DNA of 64,000 bases from Kwoniella bestiolae CBS 10118 (taxonomy: Eukaryota > Basidiomycota > Tremellomycetes > Tremellales > Cryptococcaceae). The notes below the pieces were generated by a model. The model was given only the letters and a program-made list of their open reading frames with translations. It did not search any database and was not told the DNA's origin. How positions within the stretch are numbered: position 1 is the stretch's first letter; the number at the start of each line of letters is the position of its first letter. The stretch lies in contig NC_089245.1 in the NCBI RefSeq assembly GCF_000512585.2, positions 1,922,001 through 1,986,000 on the forward strand. The letters run 5' to 3'. Both the position numbers and the translations under genes were made by a program. Of this stretch, positions 45,250 through 56,855 are shown piece after piece.

Positions 45250-46082
45250 TTATGGAGCAGCGGCAACGGTGAATCTCCCGTCTTTACCTCTTTCCCAAAT
45301 ATCGGAAGCGTTACATCTACGTTTTGGCATGTAAGAAATAAGCATTCACGTGCCTATGTGAAACCCTAGAAGTTACGTTGACTTTATAATTCGCTTTGAG
45401 AGACACTTACAGAGGATAATGAGTCACACCCGCACCGCCTCTATCCCCACCTACCAGATACTCGCAACCCTCCTCACCAGCTTTCAATCCATGAGCGTAC
45501 CTCGACGCTCCGATCCCACCGGGGAATCCGATAAAGTCCCCTTTGGATACTTGGACCTCTTCGATCTTGTACTCTTCATTTTCTTCTGGAGAGGAGGAGG
45601 CAGGCTGCATGGGATTGAGGATTGGGAGAGATGCGTCGACGAGTTGGAGGATGGCTGAGCCGGAGAGGATGTATATCCATTCAGTGCTGGAGAGGTGGTA
45701 GTGGATTGCCTGGGGTGATGTACAACGGAGTGAGTAGATTGTCTTTTGACGGCCCTAGTGAGAGGACAGAAGAACACAAAACGCACCGTGGATTCTTTAC
45801 CTGGCGCTAAGGAGGATTTATGGACTGCGACGCTAGTATCTGCCATGCCGACTGTTTAGGTCGCACGCAAGTCATCAGCCAAACCACGTTGTGCTTCAGT
45901 AGCTGCAAGGGAAGATGTATCGGCAAGGTTAACTGACCTTTATCAGACAGACAGGTCGTCTTCCTTAACGCATCCGGGTTCCTCCAATGAGGCATCGGGA
46001 ACATGCTTTTCTCGATATCCTCTGCTTTCAAGACGGGGTGAGGGTGAGAGGGGAAAGAGGTGTTGATGAAGGAGTTTGACAT
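45250..46082 (-). CDS. Cupin-domain protein 1 of a tandem pair
   Basis: About four exons from ATG 46082 (MSNSFINTSFPSHPHPVLKA). A central exon reads IHYHLSSTEWIYILSGSAIL, which gives the HxH(x)nE metal-site half of cupin motif 1. Motif 2 is VQVSKGDFIGFPGGIGASRY-AHGLKAG. The last exon, after a GTAAGT intron of about 80 nt, reads CNASDIWERGKDGRFTVAAA and ends at 45250. It resembles fungal cupin proteins annotated only as such; substrate and reaction are unknown. Its neighbour at 46708-47371 is a paralogue in the same orientation, so this is a local duplication. Confidence 0.75.
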
Positions 46083-46707
46083 GGTGGATGTGCACGGGAT
46101 AAGGTTCACAGTGGGTTTTAAAATGGTTGGGTTGATGGATGTAAGGTAGAGATGAGAGCCGCTACGATCCTTGCATGATGCATGCTTATATATGGTTATT
46201 GCATGATTGGGGTTGACTCAACTTTACTCGACAGTTGACTCAACTTGACTAATCCAGTAGTGTTTGTACCTTAGTTTTATCTTCGGTGATGCGGCGTTGC
46301 TAGCGTGGGTTCAAATTACGCTATAACTATCGTCCCGATTAGATAACGCATGGGTTCCCGCGTGGTGGTGTATCACGATACTACTCGCAGCGTAAGTGAG
46401 CGATGAATGATACTACGAGTAGTATACATAATGGCATATGGTCGAGTGTACATAGCGGTAAGCACGATAACAACACCGCAGCAGGTACTGACAATGAAGA
46501 TCACAGTACACTCTAGAACGTGTGACCAGGATTACATTTACAGTACATCATTCCATCGTGCTACACTAGCGGGGCTTTGCAAATACCATGCACATAGGGA
46601 ATTATGAGTGCTTCTCAAATACATCCCTTATTCCCAACCTACCACAATTAATCCAATGCCCTCTATCAGTCTCATTCCCCGAACGTTGTTTGGTACGAAA
46701 TCGGTGC
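46083..46707. other. Spacer between the two cupin genes
   Basis: About 620 nt; contains TTATATATGG at 46186-46195, a possible TATA for cupin 1 on the minus strand, and no gene. Confidence 0.4.
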
Positions 46708-47371
46708 TCACCGAGGATAACAACACACATCAACCCTCTCCCTCGTCCCTCCCATGAGATATACCAATCCCTCAGGTCCAGCTCTAAGTGAATGAGCGTA
46801 CTTGCTAGCTAGTAATCCACCTTGAAACCCCATAAAATCTCCTTCAGCAACTTCATGCTGTGTGATCTGCCTGCTACTTGGTTGTCCCGACGCTCCAGTG
46901 ACTCGCCCGATTATACGGTTGTTCTTGGGATCTTCTGATGTATCGAAAGAGGTCTCGGAATCCAGGAGAAGAAGGACACCTGAGCCGGAGAGGACGTAGA
47001 GCCATTCAGAGTCGTTGAGGTGGTAGTGTATCTCCTACGAACAACTTAAATCAGTTTCGAATTGATTGCATTGGTGAACTGGTGGATGGGATATAATTTG
47101 GCGACGTACGGTCGATTCTCCTTCGGGCGGTATTCTAACTTTATGTACGCCTAGCCCTTTTATACCGACTATACACCGCATGAGACCATGATCCATGAGT
47201 GAGTGTCCCAGTATTCATCGATGCCAAGACAGAGATAAATGACCCACCCATATCTGACATACAAACACCTATCCTCTCGGCATCATTGTTCAACCTGTGT
47301 CTCTTCGATACCATCGACGACTCTATCTTATTTGACTTGATCAGTGGGAAAGGGGGATCTGAGGGTGCCAT
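46708..47371 (-). CDS. Cupin-domain protein 2 of a tandem pair
   Basis: ATG 47371 reads MAPSDPPFPLIKSNKIESSM. Later exons read VGIKGLGVHKVRIPPEGEST, EIHYHLNDSEWLYVLSGSGV, EGDFMGFQGGLLASKYAHSL and VYLMGGTRERVDVCCYPR to a TGA at 46710-46708. The HYHL...EWLYVLSG block matches cupin 1 closely, with the same HxH pattern. It lacks the extra C-terminal exon of cupin 1, ending right after the YP segment. Function unknown. Confidence 0.75.
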
Positions 47372-47952
47372 GGTCGAGATTATCGTAGATGGAGATGGGA
47401 AAGAATTATGCAGAGGAAAAATGACATGAATGACATTCCATTACTCCAACATTCCTCAAGGAGTTGTTGGTCGATGAGATGGACCTCCGGCTATGACCAT
47501 GTTCCGATCACACCGATTGTTCTTTAGGTTCATTTCGACCAAATCACCTTGCTGATAATTGTCATCCATCTGCGCTTCCTGCATATCTTTTATGCATACT
47601 CTGATACTCTAGGGACGACACCAGGTCGCTTTGAGTCTATAGCGAGGCATGCATGCATAAGACCCAGAACACACTGGGAGTACTTGACAAGCTTATACCT
47701 GAACCGACTTCGCTCTGGTGCTGTATGAGCCTGGGATAAAATGTGAATAAATCGAAACCAGAAATATTCGACAGACCCGCTTTTCAGCATCCAGTCTTCC
47801 TGGTTCATGTCTTGGTTGAAATGTCGAATATGAGATAGAAATCATCATCACCAACAACATATATAGTACATCAGCAATCAATCACTCTCCTTATTGCATC
47901 GCTGTACTCCCTACGATCATTCAAGCTCACTACATTAGAGCAATCATCAACA
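47372..47952. other. Intergenic
   Basis: About 580 nt between cupin 2 (minus) and the two-RRM gene (plus). A TATA element (CATATATAG, 47859-47867) lies about 90 nt before the ATG of the latter. No gene. Confidence 0.5.
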
Positions 47953-49627
47953 ATGGCCGAAGTAGCCCCTCCGCAAGCTATCGAAACCGACCAACCACCC
48001 CTTCCTCCCTCCGACCAGGAGCAACAGCAACAGCAGGAACAAGATGGAGATGTAGATATGACACCCAAGGGAGAAGACTCGGAAGAGCAGCAGGAAGCGA
48101 AGGAGGGAGAGGAAGTAGAAGATGAGGGAGAGAAGATACCTGAAGATGCGTGCGAGACGCTTTATCTGCAGAATTTAAATGAGAAAGTCAGGATACCAGG
48201 TGAGTCTATGCGACGATAAACATGAGCATGAGCATCAAATGGATGAAAAGGCGGGGAGGAATTTATGGTGCCATGACATGGCCAAGGGAAGAGAATATAC
48301 GGATATCCGGCCGAGCACTCGCCAGTCACCAAGTAGATTATATATACTGACTCTCCCCTCCTCATAGTAATAACCGAAACCCTCTTCTCCCTGTTCAAGC
48401 CCTACCGCCCACTCCACCCAGTAATAGCGCACCGTAATGTCCGAATGAGGGGTCAGGCATTCATAAGTTTCCCAGATGTGAAATCTGCCAATGAAGCTAG
48501 GAAGGACGTATTGGAGTTCCCATTGTATGGGAAACCTATTGTGAGTATTGGTGAAATTTCCTGTCTTCAGGGGATGGGGCTGTACGGTGCCGGATCACGA
48601 GGGATAGAACTGGTGTGCTAGGGGAAATGTCAAGAAGTGTCTGGTGGAAAAGGAATTTCAACATCTGAGGGGATACAGCAGATAATCAGAGACCTTATCA
48701 AGAGTAATGAAAAGTGGAAGAAGAATGTCGATTACGAATCGAGGGAAGGATGGCAGAGCAGTAGCAATCTGTAGGCGAGACTCGAGCTGACATCTTCATC
48801 GATATGGTATAGCAAATATCGTTCGCCCGCGGACGATCAGATAGTATAGTAAAGAAATCAGACGGGGATGAGAAGTTCGATGAACACAAGGCAAAGAGGT
48901 TAGAAGAGAAGAGTGAGTGACCCCTTCTTCAACTTGCGTCTACCCTTCGCAATCTCGCGATTTAGAGAAGGAGTCGTAGCTGATAGTCTGGCATGGCACG
49001 ACAGAAAAGAGAAGACGAGATAACCCCCTAAGGCAGAAGGCTCAAGCCAAACTCAAAGCTGGTATGTCTTTTCCCTTATATACAATATGTACATCGTCAA
49101 GTACACCCTTGAGCTAATTCATCATCTGTCTGGCATTGTAGAAGAGACAGGCGCAGCCCCAGCCAAGAAACAACGTCTTCAAATGCCCGACGAGTACCTA
49201 CCGCCCAACAGCGTATTGTTCATCCAGAACCTCCCAGAGGGAACTACGTCGGATGATCTGCGAGAGGTATTCGAAGTGTACGTATAATATACCTTTCTCC
49301 CACCATCCTTCTCTCTTCGTGCTCTCTCCATCTGGTTCACCAGCACCAGAACAAAGCTGACTATCGATTGGGTGGTGGTATAGCCACGCCGGCCTGGTCG
49401 AGATTCGTACTATCCCCGCCAAGAAGGATATTGCCTTTGTCGAGTTTGTAGATGAGAATGCCGCTACGGTCGCTAAGGATGCGTTGCATAATTTCAAGAT
49501 TGACGGTGAGACCAAGATGAAGGTGGGTCAATCTTTCTTTCTGCATATCACTGCATCATTAAGTTCTTGATGTCGTATTCTTGCTGACTATCCTATCTTC
49601 ATACAGGTAACATACGCAAGGAAGTAA
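47953..49627 (+). CDS. U1A / U2B''-type snRNP protein with two RRMs
   Basis: Six or more exons from ATG 47953 (MAEVAPPQAIETDQPPLPPS). After a Gln/Glu-rich leader, RRM1 reads CETLYLQNLNEKVRIP, then PVIAHRNVRMRGQAFISFPD; its RNP2 is LYLQNL and RNP1 is RGQAFISF. A basic linker (DNPLRQKAQAKLKA) follows. RRM2 reads LPPNSVLFIQNLPEGTTSDD and IRTIPAKKDIAFVEFVDENA, ending VTYARK at TAA 49625-49627. The NLNEK(V) signature and the short loops are those of U1A, U2B'' and Drosophila SNF, which bind U1 and U2 snRNA stem-loops in the spliceosome. Which of the two it is cannot be told; a single protein may serve both roles. Confidence 0.9.
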
Positions 49628-49975
49628 TTGCTGTACCCAAGGAGAAAGAGGAGAACCATACCATATTGGCTGTCATGTTCGATATGCACATTTGTACAAC
49701 TTAGCATTATTCAGTACCTGGTCTGATCATCGTCGAGATTTAATCCCTGGTGATCGGAACATCCAGTCCAGAACGGCACATTCCAACGGGCGATGAATGC
49801 AATGATGAAATGAAATTTATGCTGAATTTGAGAAACTCATTGCGTCTGTGATAAAATGGAAAGTACTGAAAAAAAGAAGAAAATCGTCATATCAATTCGT
49901 ATCATCGTTGCTATTCTCATTCCTCTCCTTTTCTCTATACACAACATCCTCCCCACCAATTTGACCTATATTCCG
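49628..49975. other. Intergenic, convergent 3' regions
   Basis: About 350 nt between the two-RRM gene (plus) and the vWFA gene (minus). Nothing recognised. Confidence 0.5.
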
Positions 49976-52274
49976 CTAAAATCGACCCGCACGGAACACA
50001 GCTTGAGTAGCTATTCTTCTTGCCTATACAATCATGGAAAGCGATACATCAGCACAAACACAATATGACAGTGCAGCACAACCCACCTGATCAAGCGATA
50101 TATTATCCTTCTTCAACCTCGTCCCCCCCTCCTCATCATCCTCATCTTCATCATCATCATCTCTCCCACCCCGCATCCCGCCATTGACCAACGGCGTCTT
50201 CCCGGCATTCCCAAACATCCCACCACCAGGTCCAGTAGGTAACATCGGAGCGCCAAAGACCGACAAGCCCCCACTAACAGACTTGTCGGGGGAGGTGGCT
50301 CCAAAAGGTTTGAAATCGCTTACAATCCTTCGAGGCGGGCTGGCAGGCGTTGAAGGGGATGCAGGCGTTGGGGGGACCTCGGCTGGTTTGGCAGGTGAAA
50401 TTGGTGCGGATACTTTCCGAGGGGGTAGTCTGCCGCCTGGGACGTAGCCGAAGCCTGCTGAGTAGTTTTGGCGCCGGAATTTCTCGGTTAATCTCTTGCC
50501 TGGGACCTATCACGGGATATAGGCATTAGCGATCGGATTGTGGACTCTGGGAGATAAGAGAGGAAGCAATGGAGGGAATTGATGCGGAAAGAGTGCTGAT
50601 TGAGCAGCTCACATGAAGAATATTAGGCACCGCATCGCCAATGTACTGGGCATTCATCCAAGTCGATACGTTCTTCTTAGCATTCTCATGCGGAGCGTAA
50701 ACTTCTGGTAGGTGGACTTGTTTGGTCTGCTCATTTCGCAGTAATAGTCGTTCGTGTAGCTCTCTAATCGCTCTGCGTCAGTCATTGCCCTCACAATTGG
50801 GAAGATATCAACTCACTGCGCAACCTCTTCTACCGATTCCATGGTTTCGCCTTTCTGCCTGATTCTCTGTGCCACTTCCACGCCAATCTCTAAGAACCAT
50901 CAAAAGTATAAGCTGACATTAATGATGTAGATTGCGGTAAAGCTTACCGCCTATCAATCTCTCCATATCCATATTCTCCAATACACTCCCGACGATAGTT
51001 GTTGCCAGTAGATCGGCAGTAGTGAGGGGTAGCATAACTCCGGAGGTCATGTTGCATATCGCTTGGAAGAAGTCGACGGCGTGCTATTGACTTGTCAGCA
51101 AATTATTGAAGGTGAGTATCGAAAGAGGGAGCTTACACTGTACCCAGAAAGGGTGTCCTCACAAGCCACCATAAACTGCGGAGGATGACGAATCAGCTTA
51201 GGTCGTAAAGGGCGAAGTAGACATTATGCAACTCACGAAGGTTATGCCGTTCTGAGCCATCGTACGAGCGATCACGAGGGGATCGTGACCTGTATGTGAT
51301 AGAATCAGCTTTGAAACACGATGGTTCGCTCCTCAGCTGACTCACCGTCTGGATCTCCACCCTTTATCTCTATAATGATGTCAGCATCTTATTTCGCAAC
51401 TCACATTTGCCATCAGTAGACTCACGATCACCACCTTCACCGATACCTATTCACATCCTATGTGTCAGCTGTAAATGTTCATACAAGTCTTGGTGCATCA
51501 GATAGCTCACCATGAGGAGGAGCATCCGCAACTAGCACGACCATCTTCGCCGCTTCCCTTCTCCACTCCAGCTCAGTCAAGGTAGCAGCCATACCAGCAG
51601 TAACAGCTTCAGGCCCATCACCACCTCCCGATGCTATGGCAAAATACCTCCATCAGCTGGTGTACCTTCACGGCCGAATGAAGAATGGAAGCTTACCTGT
51701 CAGCCCTTTCAGATACTCGTGTACTTTAGGTATATCAGAAGTGAATGGGTGGTATTTATACACATATGTTGAGTCTTGTGGAGGATGATCCCGATAATTC
51801 ACAACCTATGTCATCACACATTTCGATCAGATCATGTCCTATAATGAGTAAGGAGATAGATAGGGGCACGAAGCGACTCACAGCAACTTTGACATCATCT
51901 GGGCCATTTAACCCTTCTTCACCCCTGATCATATCGCATATCCCAGTTATATGATCTCTCACGGAGTTGATGTATTTCTGCATCGAGCCGGTACAATCTA
52001 GGATGAATGCCAGATCACTGCGAGATATAAGCTTCCATCTCTTACTTTGCTCTCACCTTATAAGACGATTGATAGGAGCTGGGGGCAACGAATCCACTCA
52101 CATGCACTTCCCCCTACTTGACCCTGTACCTTCCACAAACTTGATATCGTAGCTGGTAACAGGTGGCGGACGTACAGGCGTGGAAGGGGTGGATGGGCGA
52201 TTGTAGAATGAATAGGAGTGATATGAAGATCCATAAGATCCGATAGAGGAATAATCATCCATTTCGTCGTCCAT
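49976..52274 (-). CDS. von Willebrand factor A domain protein (VwkA-like, no kinase)
   Basis: About a dozen short exons from ATG 52274 (MDDEMDDYSSIGSYGSSYHS). The vWFA domain begins IDLAFILDCTGSMQKYINSV, with DCTGSM in the metal-ion-site position, and contains DDVKVAVVNYRDHPPQDSTY and ASGGGDGPEAVTAGMAATL, then MVVLVADAPPHG. These loops resemble the vWFA part of alpha-kinase VwkA and fungal relatives, but no kinase domain follows. The C-terminus is Pro/Ser-rich with SSPDKS-like sites and an acidic run. A GTGGGT...GCTGATG...TATAG intron near the end would give the tail ARRIATQAVFRAGRF and a stop at 49976; without it the frame stops at 50024. Function unknown, perhaps protein binding. Confidence 0.72.
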
Positions 52275-52796
52275 CTTGTATACTCTCGACGTCGAGGGGT
52301 AGGGAGGAATGTAAGGAATTGTTCAAATGCAGAACACTAATCGCAGTGTAAGTGAGGAATGTTTCTCGGTTGGGGGAGATCTAGAGGTTTATGTATGTTG
52401 AGCGGACTGTAAGGTGAGATGTGGTCGTGTCAGGAATCGCGATGAGGATACAAAAGCAGCGATTGCAGAGTAAAGAGTCAAAGATGATTGTATTATTGTT
52501 TCATTGTTTCAACATCTCATCACTTGTCAATTCACGTCATTACATCAATGCGCTCATTGTGCTCACTCACTTGCCCTGGACACCGTGGGAGACTAAACGA
52601 GTGGCAACGCCACATCGGCGGGTCGATCGATATCAGGGAGAAGATGGATCGAAAGGATGGGAAGGGATCCTTTGAGAAAGGTATGTACAATCCAAAATAG
52701 CAAATTCACTGCATGACAGTATTTGAGCAAAGACACACAGAAACGCTTCTCTCTCACCATGGGGTTAGTTACAAATTGATGCCCCCCTCTTCCGCA
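52275..52796. other. Left boundary of accessory island 3
   Basis: About 520 nt upstream of the vWFA gene. No supported gene. Confidence 0.5.
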
Positions 52797-53480
52797 ATGT
52801 CTAAGCAAAACTATCATTCCGTCTACTCCCAAACTTCCGCTCTTAGAAGTCGACCCGCCTCCAAGCTCACCATCAATCTTTCCACAACATACCATGGCAA
52901 ACCCTGGTCCGATACAAGACCAGCTGGCGGACCACATACCTGTTCCTTTACAGGCTTGATCCTTCGGTGGAGACCCCAACAGACGCTATAGACGCATGGC
53001 ACAGACTGACTAATGCTTTGAAGAGTAATCAGAATACACATACCTCACCGAAAAGGGCTTACGCAACAAGAGCAAGGAGCCCCTCACCCTTTTCAGTCAA
53101 GATGCTTCTAAATCTGCAATGCCTCTCAAACCGTATCTCCAAAAATCAGGAAAGAACTTCAACAGCTCATGGTGAGCACTAAGAGCTCATAGACCAAGAT
53201 CTTCCAAGCGACCTTTAGAGCGAGTGATCTCGGAAGATCAGACCAGATTTGTGCTAAGGATGTCCCGGTGTATCTCGCATTCAAGCTTTTTTATGGTACA
53301 CCAAGGATTCAGCTTCAGAAGGCGAGCTGTTTGTAGACCTGTCAACAAACAGGAAGGAGGCTGTGGTCCGGAGGAAGGTCAAGAAAACAAAGAATGGTCT
53401 GATACGATAACCTGGTGGGAGGTTGAGCCTACTCAGCAGACCAAAGCGGAAGAGGCGAAGAGTGACACAATCCAGGTATG
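52797..53480 (+). pseudogene. Relic of an unknown gene in several frames
   Basis: Protein-like readings follow each other in changing frames. MSKQNYHSVYSQTSALRSRP starts at 52797. An overlapping frame then reads PWQTLVRYKTSWRTTYLFLY, RLDPSVETPTDAIDAWHRLT. A third reads EYTYLTEKGLRNKSKEPLTL to FNSSW near 53164. A fourth reads AKDVPVYLAFKLF, then YTKDSASEGELFVDLSTNRK or, in another frame, WSDTITWWEVEPTQQ. Homopolymer T6 marks one break. There is no single intron set that joins them. Family unknown; not similar to FNFTE or RTGPCL proteins as far as I can see. Confidence 0.35.
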
Positions 53481-54102
53481 AGTTCTACCTTGCGGAGCAG
53501 AGTGAGCCACTCCCAGCCTACAGAGTATGTCTGCTGATACGTGATGCATGTTCACGGGAGAATGCACTTCTGTAGTAGCGATCGACATTCGAGAAGCCTC
53601 ATATTCTTATTCGTCCTGTTCTATGACAATTGGAATTGCGCGCGATTTTGCAATGACGTGGATCCCGACCTTACATCGAAAGTGGAGCAGATGAGGAGTG
53701 CAATTCCGCTACTGTACAGTAGATTACACCTCACAATGTGGAGCAAAAGTCGAATCCTTTGTGTATGGTGACGAATCGCCCATGTTCAGAAGGCTATATT
53801 AGCTCTTATACTACCCAGTCAGATCAATACAGGGGTAAAGTCCTCTTGCAACCGTTTCAGAAATGCAAAGAACCACTCACATCCTTTGAGAACGAGCCTG
53901 CATAAGGGAAGTACGGCCATGTCGACCCCTTCTGCCCTCCTGCTGCTATATGAGATCATGAGTTTGGCATCGTCTTTCCGCGTAGACTATATACAAAATA
54001 GTATAAGCCTCCGCGAGTTCCCCTCACTCATGATTTTGCCGTCAATACTGACTTGACTTTCAGGATCACTACCGTGACCAACTGCGTTCACAATAGTTCA
54101 GA
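53481..54102. other. Spacer before the RTGPCL pair
   Basis: About 620 nt. CTATATAC at 53987-53994 is a possible TATA for the next gene, 110 nt upstream of its ATG. No gene supported. Confidence 0.4.
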
Positions 54103-54966
54103 ATGTCCTTCAGCAGGTACAACAACACACGGACCGGTCCATGCCTTGACCTCCGAAGCGTCGTTGCGATCGAGTGGCGAAACGTCGAGGGCGAAGACAT
54201 GGACGAGCCACAGCGTTATTCATCCGGGCGCAATGGCGGTTACACCATAGTGGACAAGTATTATCCTGTTGGTAGTCGAAGAATCTATTCGATCAAGCCA
54301 ACTGACAGGCATGTGACTTCACATACCTTGGAACCTGGAGAAACTCAGCCAAAAGAGAGTGATGACGAGATTTCTATGGTCAATGATTATATTCGCAATA
54401 ACCCAAAGGGACACATGAACTTCCGACTTATGAACGCAACTGAAGTATCGAACAGCAACCGGAATGATTCGAAGCTGATGAAAGTGGTTGTTCCCATTAA
54501 CGGGGCGGCACATGATGCTTTAGTTCTTACCAGAAGAAAGGAAACCTCCTCGAACGATACGAAGACGTGGCAAGCCGACGTTATAGACCTTGATCGAGAT
54601 TTCGAGTTCACATATCACTCGACGCAGAACTCCATCAAGGCAAAGTACGGTGATGATTGGCAAGGTCAGTCCGAGGTAGGGATGTTCAACCTGCAGTCCA
54701 TTGACAAAGATTTTCCCAGCACGGCAACACCTATGAAAGTTTCTTGCGACAATCATCTCCTGATTCCCGAGTATGATGACACATCAGATCCCGGGCTGTT
54801 CAACCTTCGATTGGCCAGCGAATTATATCAAGATCAAACGCTTAGATACGGTAATGGCAAGACTAGAAGATTGTTTGACAAGTCGGAGAGAGGGAAAGAG
54901 TCTGATCTCGGCCTGCGAACTCATTCCAGTATTGCAATTTTGGAATGGTCGAGAGCCCTTAATTAG
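54103..54966 (+). CDS. RTGPCL family copy 1 (unknown function)
   Basis: Single exon, 287 codons from ATG 54103 (MSFSRYNNTRTGPCLDLRSV). The start is supported by alignment with copy 2 (MSWDPANSCRTGPCLKHRER). Shared blocks: VAIEWRNVEGED, YPVGSRRIYSIKPTDRHV, ISMVNDYIRNN, ALVLTRRKETSSNDTKTWQA and SSIAILEWSRALN at the end. No signal peptide or membrane segment; the sequence looks globular, with mixed beta-like segments. The stop at 54964 falls where copy 2 continues with a further 90 residues, so this copy may be shortened. I do not know this family. Confidence 0.6.
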   Translation: MSFSRYNNTRTGPCLDLRSVVAIEWRNVEGEDMDEPQRYSSGRNGGYTIVDKYYPVGSRRIYSIKPTDRHVTSHTLEPGETQPKESDDEISMVNDYIRNNPKGHMNFRLMNATEVSNSNRNDSKLMKVVVPINGAAHDALVLTRRKETSSNDTKTWQADVIDLDRDFEFTYHSTQNSIKAKYGDDWQGQSEVGMFNLQSIDKDFPSTATPMKVSCDNHLLIPEYDDTSDPGLFNLRLASELYQDQTLRYGNGKTRRLFDKSERGKESDLGLRTHSSIAILEWSRALN

Positions 54967-55612
54967 ACATGGAGATAAATCATTGCTCATATGGATGATT
55001 ATACAGAATGGTCGTCACGAAGCGAATTGAGCAGGGGTATAAGGTGGATTGAAACGCGAACGTGGCACCGCTTTTTTTGACATGCACATCGCCTTACACG
55101 ATACTTTCACAGCCCAGACCTTGATGATGACACCTCCATGTCACTGCTTGTAGACCTTCTTGCATTATCAAACCTCAAGGTGGTAGTGTAAGAAAAGAGG
55201 CCAATGCTTTTGCACATTTCCTGTATTATGAAAGCAATGTACAAGAAGGGATCATGAGCCCCAACGCTTCACTCTGGGTCTACGACATGTTCTGGATGAC
55301 AAAGGGGGGGTACAGTCATTGCCTCACCTCTGAGTCAGGTACGAATTTTACACGATGACTTCCTTTGGCGCTGCAAAGAAGCACTTTCCGTATCCTTTGT
55401 GCGTCAGGTAGTCTACTCGCGTCATGTCGATGTCCACGGCATCCATGATAGGTAACACAATGCTTGTGGTGTAGTTGCCCAAAGGCGATCTCACAGACAT
55501 AACAGCCCTTCGTTTATCTAAGAGCTTGAGACTGAATACGACTTTCCTCTCTCACAATCCAGCTTGATTTTCGCTTTTATAAGTTAACACTTTTAATTTG
55601 ACACCAGTCGAA
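54967..55612. other. Spacer between the RTGPCL copies
   Basis: About 650 nt, no supported gene. TTTTATAAG lies at 55575-55583, only about 30 nt before copy 2's ATG. Confidence 0.4.
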
Positions 55613-56630
55613 ATGAGCTGGGATCCCGCAAATAGCTGTCGAACAGGACCCTGTCTCAAACACCGAGAACGAGTGTCCATTCAGTGGCGAAAGCTCGATG
55701 ATTTGCAATTTCTGAATGACCGAGATGGAAATAGACCCAAATTTACTGAGGACGTGTCCCAGTTCCCACACGGGACCATCCGAATCTACTCCATCACACC
55801 CGCTCTCGCTTCCTCTGGACGATCGCCACACATCTCTACAGTCAACGATCATATCCACAAGGGGCGAGGGTATAGAGATTTCGAAGTTCTGACTGGAAGC
55901 CACATCGAGAACAGTAGTGCGAGGGATAAGGAGAAAATGCAGATTTCCGCATACCCCCATGAAGCGCGGTTTGGCAGACAGGTTCTCACAAAACGAACAA
56001 AACACACATCATATCCTCACCTTTGGCAAGCGTCAGTGAAAAAATTAAATCAATAGTTCATCGGCGAGCTCGACGATGTGCGTACATTTGCTGCTTATAA
56101 ATCGAGACACGGTCGGCTCCCGACGTGACCATCGCTGAGGACGTGGATGACTGGTACAGCGGTGATTTGCCAAATTATAGAAGTATCGTCAGGCTCAGAT
56201 GGTCGAGAATGCTTTTCCAGAATGAGTACGATGAGTTGTGTGATCCGGCTATTGATGAGCAATGCATCATATCTGAGATGAACCCAGATCGTGGACCATT
56301 TAATCCAGGGGGATACGAGGTCTATGAGGTTGACTCAGAGTAAGTGTGAATTATGAGGGGTGAGGTACCGATGTCACTGAACAATCTTCATCCGCTCAAC
56401 TCAGGTACGATTATGAGCGAGATTCGCAAGAGGACGCTCCGTTTAATCCAATAGCTGTATCGGTAGGGAAGCCTCTTTTCAGATCGCTGGACACCCAAGA
56501 CACAACCGTTCATCAATTGCCCGAACGACAACCGGAGGTCGGCGAATCATCTAAAAGAGGAAGTTCCATATTCCCTATGTTGTCCGGACTGATTCCTGGA
56601 TTCAGAGGGAAAAACAGCAAGGGGGATTAA
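55613..56630 (+). pseudogene. RTGPCL family copy 2, with a nonsense codon
   Basis: ATG 55613 reads MSWDPANSCRTGPCLKHRER and proceeds to WQASVKKLNQ, where a TAG (56054-56056) interrupts. The homologous reading continues at once in frame (FIGELDD). A 62-nt intron (GTGCGT...GCTGAG) then joins in phase to DVDDWYSGDLPNYRSIVRLR then WSRMLFQNEYDEL. A GTAAGT...CTCAG intron near 56341-56404 leads to a last exon YDYERDSQEDAPFNPIAVSV that ends at TAA 56628-56630. The stop aligns with an Asp of copy 1 without a gap. With the rest of the splice structure intact, this is either a recent nonsense mutation or a base error. Confidence 0.55.
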
Positions 56631-56855
56631 CAATAGACAGTTCTTCTATCTGACCCTGGCTTTGGGGAACAAGCCAGCAAATTGCATATGTCAATACGTC
56701 AGTCTACCAACTTAGCTTACAGCTCTCGCAACGCGTCGAAACTCTATATTTGTCCTGTTGATTATCACTCATCGAAATCGAGATTTACAAATGATGCATT
56801 GTTCTCCGTATCCTAGTCCAAATTACCCTAAAGGTGTTCATATTGAGTAGATAGG

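Noticed and set aside
46290..46350. GGTTCAAATTA resembling a tRNA B box
   Set aside because: No matching A box or cloverleaf could be folded around it by eye.
50024..50100. Unspliced end of the vWFA gene (stop at 50024)
   Set aside because: A well-formed intron (GTGGGT, GCTGATG, TATAG) gives a more plausible basic tail; kept only as an alternative.
54053..54250. Plus-strand frame overlapping RTGPCL copy 1
   Set aside because: Different frame from the protein that aligns with copy 2; a shadow.
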